DNA of 64,000 nt from an uncultured Eubacteriaceae bacterium (GTDB taxonomy: Bacteria > Bacillota > Clostridia > Eubacteriales > Eubacteriaceae). Location: contig CAMBHL010000008.1 in the NCBI GenBank assembly GCA_945867155.1, positions 1 to 64,000 of the forward strand. Reading direction: 5' to 3'. Shown here one piece after another: positions 59,530-64,000 of this stretch. Under the pieces are notes generated by a model. That model saw only the letters and a program-made list of their open reading frames with translations. It was not told where the DNA came from and searched no databases. A program made the position numbers and the translations under genes. The first letter of the stretch is position 1. The number at the start of each line of letters is the position of its first letter.

Positions 59530-60195
59530 TTGTTAACTTCAACACAGGGTTGGGCAATTTTTCACGGCTCGATTTTAACCGTTGAAATTGCATTGGTTGC
59601 GGTATTTTTTGGGGTTATTCTCGGGATTATCGTTGCTCTTGGACGTATTTCAAAAAATAAAATAGCCAATGCTTTATCGTGGTTTTATGTTTGGTTTTTC
59701 CGTGGCACGCCGCTTTTGCTCCAACTTTTTATGGTCTATTTTGCGGTTCCAATTATTTATTTAAACGTAACGGGAAGCACATTGGTTATCGATCCAATGC
59801 TTTGCGCTTTTGTGACTTTCTCTCTCAATTCAACTGCTTATATGGCTGAAATTATTCGGGCAGCGATTGAATCCATCCCGGAAGGGCAGATGGAAGCAGC
59901 AAAGGCACTGGGCATGAGTTATCATCAAGCTATGCGCAAAATCATTATTCCCCAAACATTTAAACGATTAGTTGCGCCGCTTGGCAATGAATTGATCATG
60001 CTTTTAAAGGATACATCATTGGTGTCAACCATCGCTTTGTTTGATGTTTTGAGAACAGTCAAAACAATGGCGAGTTCCACGGGAAATTGGGTTTATTATT
60101 TATATGCTGCCGCCATTTATCTGTTCTTGACAACTGTCCTTCAGGTTATCTTTGATAAACTTGAAAAACGTTTCGGCGCATATGAAAAGAGGTAA
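59530..60195 (+). CDS. Polar amino-acid ABC transporter permease
   Basis: 221 residues from TTG 59530, with GAGGAG about six bases upstream. It has five or so membrane segments and the HisM/GlnP-type permease signature EIIRAAIESIPEGQMEAAKALGM (about 111; the EAA loop that docks the ATPase, split here by description). It probably imports a polar amino acid such as glutamine, arginine or cystine. The ATPase gene follows 3 bases later. No substrate-binding protein gene is adjacent. Confidence 0.92.
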   Translation: MLTSTQGWAIFHGSILTVEIALVAVFFGVILGIIVALGRISKNKIANALSWFYVWFFRGTPLLLQLFMVYFAVPIIYLNVTGSTLVIDPMLCAFVTFSLNSTAYMAEIIRAAIESIPEGQMEAAKALGMSYHQAMRKIIIPQTFKRLVAPLGNELIMLLKDTSLVSTIALFDVLRTVKTMASSTGNWVYYLYAAAIYLFLTTVLQVIFDKLEKRFGAYEKR

Positions 60196-60198
60196 AAT

Positions 60199-60993
60199 AT
60201 GGCGATAGATCAACCAAAAAACAAAGATGCCGTCGATACGATGGTTGAAGTGCGCAATATAACGAAATACTTTGGAGATTTAAAAGTCTTAAAAGGTATT
60301 GATTTTAAAGTAAAGCGTGGAGAAGTGGTTTGTATTATTGGACCTTCTGGATCAGGTAAGAGTACAATGCTTCGCTGCCTCAACCAGCTCGAACGCATTA
60401 CAGATGGTGAAATTTACATCGAAGGCGAATTGATGGATCAACGGAAAAACGATAAGACCATCAATCACATTGATGCAGATCGTCTTCAACAGCTGCGCTG
60501 CGATTTAGGCATGGTGTTCCAAAATTTCAATCTGTTTCCCCATTTAAACGTAATCGAAAACGTGACGGTTGCGCCCATTACAGTACTTAAGGCTAATAAA
60601 GAAAAAATCACGAAACGTGGTCTTGAACTGCTTGATATGGTAGGGCTGAAAGACAGAGCTTATGAATATCCTGTTCGGTTATCTGGAGGGCAGCAGCAGC
60701 GTGTTGCAATTGCCAGAGCTCTGGCTATGAATCCTAAGATCATGCTTTTTGACGAACCAACTTCCGCTTTGGACCCTGAATTAGTTGGAGACGTACTGGC
60801 CACAATGCGTCAATTGGCAGATGACGGTATGACCATGATCATCGTGACACACGAAATTGGTTTTGCTCGGGAAGTTGCGGATCGGGTTATCTTTATGGAT
60901 GATGGTGTCATTTGCGAAGAAGGGACACCGGATGAAGTTATCAATCATCCAAAAGAAGAAAGAACAAGAAGTTTTCTAAAAAAGATTCTGTAA
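60199..60993 (+). CDS. Polar amino-acid ABC transporter ATP-binding protein
   Basis: 264 residues. Walker A is [12 protein letters not shown] (about 51), the signature is [16 protein letters not shown] (about 158), Walker B is [14 protein letters not shown] (about 181), and the switch histidine is in [15 protein letters not shown] (about 216). It is a GlnQ/HisP-type subunit with a 15-residue N-terminal extension. It pairs with the permease upstream. Confidence 0.95.
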   Translation: MAIDQPKNKDAVDTMVEVRNITKYFGDLKVLKGIDFKVKRGEVVCIIGPSGSGKSTMLRCLNQLERITDGEIYIEGELMDQRKNDKTINHIDADRLQQLRCDLGMVFQNFNLFPHLNVIENVTVAPITVLKANKEKITKRGLELLDMVGLKDRAYEYPVRLSGGQQQRVAIARALAMNPKIMLFDEPTSALDPELVGDVLATMRQLADDGMTMIIVTHEIGFAREVADRVIFMDDGVICEEGTPDEVINHPKEERTRSFLKKIL

Positions 60994-61004
60994 GTTTAAA
61001 TAAT

Positions 61005-61047
61005 AGGTTATCTTCTTATGTAATTATAAGAAGATGGCCTTTTTTTG
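61005..61047 (+). terminator. Terminator after the ABC operon
   Basis: A 15-base stem AGGTTATCTTCTTAT / ATAAGAAGATGGCCT (61005-61019/61026-61040, with two mismatches or G:U pairs), followed by seven T's. Confidence 0.85.
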
Positions 61048-61062
61048 TAGGATGGATACAAC

Positions 61063-61908
61063 ATGTTTAAAACAAATTATCATATACATACAAACTATTG
61101 TGATGGACAGGATTCGATGGAAGACATGATCCAGTCAGCGGTTTCTAGGAATTTTAACAGTATTGGCATTTCCAGTCATGCGCCTTTAAATTATCAAAAC
61201 GACTGGACGATGTCTGAAAATCAATTATCTCAATATTTTGATGAACTTACATCTCTTAAACGCAGGTACCAATCACAGATTAATATTCACAGCGGTCTCG
61301 AAGTTGATTATTATATGCATTCACAAGAACTCTCAAAATCTGTAAAGCATTATTTTAAAGACTTAGATTATTGGATTGGCAGCATTCATTGTTTGGGTAT
61401 GATGTCTGATGGTGAAGTAGCCTATATCGACGATACCGCAGAAAATTTTAAAAAAGGGATTGAAGACCTTTACTATGGCGATGCAGAAAGAGCAGTCTGT
61501 GATTATTATAAAAGTATTGGTGATATGGCAGAAAAATTTCATCCAGATATTATTGGTCATATCGATCTTATTAAGAAAAACAACCAAGATCAAAAATTTT
61601 TTGATGAGAATACCGAATGGTATCAAGAGGCATGGAGAGAAGCACTAATTAAAATAAAAAAATCAGGCTCTATCTTGGAAATTAATACAGGCGGTGCCTT
61701 CCGATATGGTATGCGGTGTTTGTATCCGAGTCAAGATATATTAAGAACAGCGATTCAGATGCAAATACCATTGACGATTAATACGGATGCGCATTGTACA
61801 AAAGCGATCGATTTTATGATCGATTCTATAATGAAAAAGATCAAAAATCTTGGTGCTCAATCTGTCATGTATTACGATGGAAAGAAATGGATTTCTCAAA
61901 ATATATAA
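61063..61908 (+). CDS. PHP-domain histidinol-phosphatase-like protein
   Basis: 281 residues. The PHP metal-binding motifs are visible: NYHIHTNYCDG (about 5), GISSHAPL (about 36), GLEVDYY (about 84), IGSIHCLG (about 105), HIDLIKK (about 164) and TINTDAHC (about 237). This matches the HisJ/HisK type, which removes phosphate from histidinol phosphate. No other his genes are nearby, so another phosphoester substrate is possible. AGGATGG precedes the start. Confidence 0.85.
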   Translation: MFKTNYHIHTNYCDGQDSMEDMIQSAVSRNFNSIGISSHAPLNYQNDWTMSENQLSQYFDELTSLKRRYQSQINIHSGLEVDYYMHSQELSKSVKHYFKDLDYWIGSIHCLGMMSDGEVAYIDDTAENFKKGIEDLYYGDAERAVCDYYKSIGDMAEKFHPDIIGHIDLIKKNNQDQKFFDENTEWYQEAWREALIKIKKSGSILEINTGGAFRYGMRCLYPSQDILRTAIQMQIPLTINTDAHCTKAIDFMIDSIMKKIKNLGAQSVMYYDGKKWISQNI

Positions 61909-62027
61909 CTTGATGTTGATTTTTTCCAGTTTATGGTTTTTTTTCGAAATAATTAATGGTATACTAATGTCTGTAGAAAATAAAATTTTGTTGCGGATAA
62001 ATCGCAATAGTTTTAGGAGGTAATAAT

Positions 62028-64000
62028 ATGAGTAAATGGGTGTATCTGTTCACCGAAGGCAACGCGAACATGCGCGAATTGCTCGGTGGAAAAGGCGCTA
62101 ACCTTGCAGAAATGACGAATTTAGGGTTGCCAGTTCCACAGGGTTTCACCATTACAACAGAAGCATGTACACAGTACTACGAAGATGGCAGACAAATTAA
62201 TGATGAAATTTCTGGCCAGATTGCAGAATACATGACAAAGCTGGAAGAAATTACAGGCAAAAAATTTGGTGATAAAGAAAATCCTTTGCTTGTTTCAGTT
62301 CGTTCGGGTGCAAGAGCATCTATGCCTGGGATGATGGACACAATCCTGAACTTAGGTTTAAATGAAGATGTTGTTGAAGCGATTGCGAAAAAATCCGGAA
62401 ATCCACGTTGGGCCTGGGACTGCTATAGAAGATTTATTCAGATGTTCTCAGATGTCGTTATGGAAGTTGGAAAGAAATACTTCGAAACTTTGATCGACAA
62501 AATGAAAGCAGACCGCGGTGTCAAACAAGATGTTGATTTGAATGCAGATGACTTAAAAGAATTAGCCAACCAATTCAAAGCAGAATATAAAGCACAGCTC
62601 GGTCAGGATTTCCCAGATGATCCAAAAACACAATTAATTGAAGCTGTAAAAGCAGTTTTCCGTTCATGGGATAACCCGAGAGCTAATGTATACCGCCGTG
62701 ACAATGATATTCCTTATTCATGGGGAACAGCTGTCAACGTTCAGCAGATGGTCTTTGGGAATATGGGTGAATCTTCTGGTTCAGGTGTTGCATTTACAAG
62801 AGACCCTGCAACAGGTGAAAATAAATTCTATGCAGAAGTGTTGATGAACGCACAGGGCGAAGACGTTGTTGCTGGTGTGCGTACACCAATGAAGATCGAT
62901 GCCATCAAAGAAAAGATGCCAAAGATTTACGATCAGTTGATTGGCATTGCTAAAACTTTGGAAGATCATTATCGTGATATGCAGGATATGGAATTTACTA
63001 TTGAAGAAGGTAAATTGTTTATGCTGCAGACCCGTAACGGGAAACGAACAGCTAAAGCTGCTTTAAAAATCGCAAATGATTTAGTCAAAGAAGGGAAAAT
63101 CGATAAAAAGAAGGCTGTTTTGGATGTCGAACCGAGAAACCTCGATACCTTGCTTCATGGTTCATTTGTTAAGTCTGAATTAGAAAAAGCTGAACAAATT
63201 GGGAAGGGCCTTCCGGCAGCTCCTGGCGCAGCAAGCGGCAAGATCGTTTTCACAGCTGAAGATGCCAAAGAAGCCGCAGCAGACGGAGAAAAAGTTGTAT
63301 TGGTCCGTCTTGAAACTTCACCAGAAGATATTGAAGGAATGAAGGCAGCCCAGGGTATTTTGACAGCTCGTGGCGGGATGACCTCTCATGCTGCAGTTGT
63401 TGCACGCGGTATGGGAAGCTGCTGTGTCGCAGGCTGCTCAGAAATTGAAATGGATGAAGCAAATCGCACCTTTAAATTAGGTGGGCATACTTATCACGAA
63501 GGCGATGTCATTTCCTTTGACGGTTCAACAGGGAACATTTATGATGGCGCACTGGATGTTCAGGAAGGTTCCATTGATGATGAAGATTTCGCAACCATCA
63601 TGAAATGGGCAGACGAATTCAGAACAATGGGCGTCAGAACGAACGCAGATACACCTGAAGATGCAGCAAAAGCTGTCGAATTGGGCGCCGAAGGAATTGG
63701 CCTCTGCCGTACAGAACACATGTTCTTCCAGGGCGACAGAATCGATGCTTTTAGAGAAATGATCTGCTCTGATACAGTTGAAGAAAGAGAAGAAGCTTTA
63801 GCTAAGATCTTGCCGCTGCAGCAAGGCGATTTTGAAAAACTGTTTGAAGCATTGGGTGGCCGCCCAGTTACGATTCGTTTCTTAGATCCGCCATTGCATG
63901 AATTTGTTCCAAAAACAGAAGAAGAAATTCAGAAGGTTGCTGACGCAAAGGGCAAAACAGTTGAACAAATTAAAGCGATTATCGCGGGACTGCATGAATT
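62028..64000 (+). CDS. ppdK: Pyruvate, phosphate dikinase (5' part, runs off the window)
   Basis: The first 657 or so codons of a protein of usual length about 875-880. It interconverts pyruvate, ATP and phosphate with phosphoenolpyruvate, AMP and pyrophosphate. The ATP-grasp domain starts KWVYLFTEGNANMRELLGGK, followed by SVRSGARASMPGMMDTILNLG. The swivelling domain carries the phospho-histidine in GGMTSHAAVVARGMG (about 457-471), and the PEP-binding barrel begins near residue 530. TTAGGAGG precedes the ATG. The C-terminal catalytic part is outside the window. Confidence 0.96.
   Translation, partial: MSKWVYLFTEGNANMRELLGGKGANLAEMTNLGLPVPQGFTITTEACTQYYEDGRQINDEISGQIAEYMTKLEEITGKKFGDKENPLLVSVRSGARASMPGMMDTILNLGLNEDVVEAIAKKSGNPRWAWDCYRRFIQMFSDVVMEVGKKYFETLIDKMKADRGVKQDVDLNADDLKELANQFKAEYKAQLGQDFPDDPKTQLIEAVKAVFRSWDNPRANVYRRDNDIPYSWGTAVNVQQMVFGNMGESSGSGVAFTRDPATGENKFYAEVLMNAQGEDVVAGVRTPMKIDAIKEKMPKIYDQLIGIAKTLEDHYRDMQDMEFTIEEGKLFMLQTRNGKRTAKAALKIANDLVKEGKIDKKKAVLDVEPRNLDTLLHGSFVKSELEKAEQIGKGLPAAPGAASGKIVFTAEDAKEAAADGEKVVLVRLETSPEDIEGMKAAQGILTARGGMTSHAAVVARGMGSCCVAGCSEIEMDEANRTFKLGGHTYHEGDVISFDGSTGNIYDGALDVQEGSIDDEDFATIMKWADEFRTMGVRTNADTPEDAAKAVELGAEGIGLCRTEHMFFQGDRIDAFREMICSDTVEEREEALAKILPLQQGDFEKLFEALGGRPVTIRFLDPPLHEFVPKTEEEIQKVADAKGKTVEQIKAIIAGLHE

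Overview
The window is a chromosomal segment of a low-GC Gram-positive bacterium. The gene orders infC-rpmI-rplT-(TrmH)-pheST, rplU-prp-rpmA-obgE-yhbY-nadD-yqeK-rsfS and efp-asp23-nusB-(TsaD-like)-xseAB-ispA, a T-box, L20 and L21 leaders, and an L27 with a Prp-cleaved N-terminal extension all point to the Firmicutes, most likely an anaerobe of the Clostridia (Eubacteriales). The genus cannot be read from the sequence. The two-subunit iron-sulfur fumarase, the Na+/alanine symporter, pta and pyruvate phosphate dikinase fit a fermentative anaerobe.

Layout. (1) 1 to about 1290 is acquired DNA. It opens with the last 11 codons of erm(B), followed by non-coding sequence with several hairpins and an unrecognised ORF that runs into the chromosomal infC promoter. 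(2) 1292-22945 is core genome: translation genes, dprA, pta, a secreted NlpC/P60-like hydrolase, a nuclease-helicase fusion, a glyoxalase pseudogene, an alanine symporter, the L21/L27/Obg operon, ychF, proC and two tRNAs. (3) About 22946-46640 is a genomic island next to tRNA-Ala(CGC). It holds a tyrosine integrase, a wrecked excisionase, an XRE regulator, a complete type I BREX operon (brxA-brxB-brxC-pglX-pglZ-brxL) with an AbiJ-like HEPN gene between pglZ and brxL, then a Gabija-type gajA-gajB pair. Its right edge is debris: a second XRE gene, an internally deleted IS3 element, a DinJ antitoxin with a deleted YafQ toxin, and a truncated IS30 transposase. (4) 46744-58470 is core genome: rpmE, prmC, efp, nusB, xseAB, a prenyl synthase, fumarase, an aminotransferase with a LacI regulator, and a five-tRNA operon. 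(5) 58627-59321 is a CRISPR remnant: a cas6 lacking its C-terminal third that runs straight into three type III-like repeats. (6) 59530-64000 holds an amino-acid ABC permease and ATPase, a PHP phosphatase and the start of ppdK.

How the parts work together. The island is a stacked anti-phage locus. BREX methylates host DNA through PglX and blocks phage replication. Gabija is a nuclease plus helicase defence, and the HEPN protein is probably an abortive-infection RNase. The defence modules differ sharply in base composition. Inside pglX the GC content falls from about 55% to 25-35% over the region that should hold the target recognition domain and then recovers, which suggests specificity switching by recombination. 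The excisionase carries a 10-bp duplication and a nonsense codon, so the island may be locked in place.
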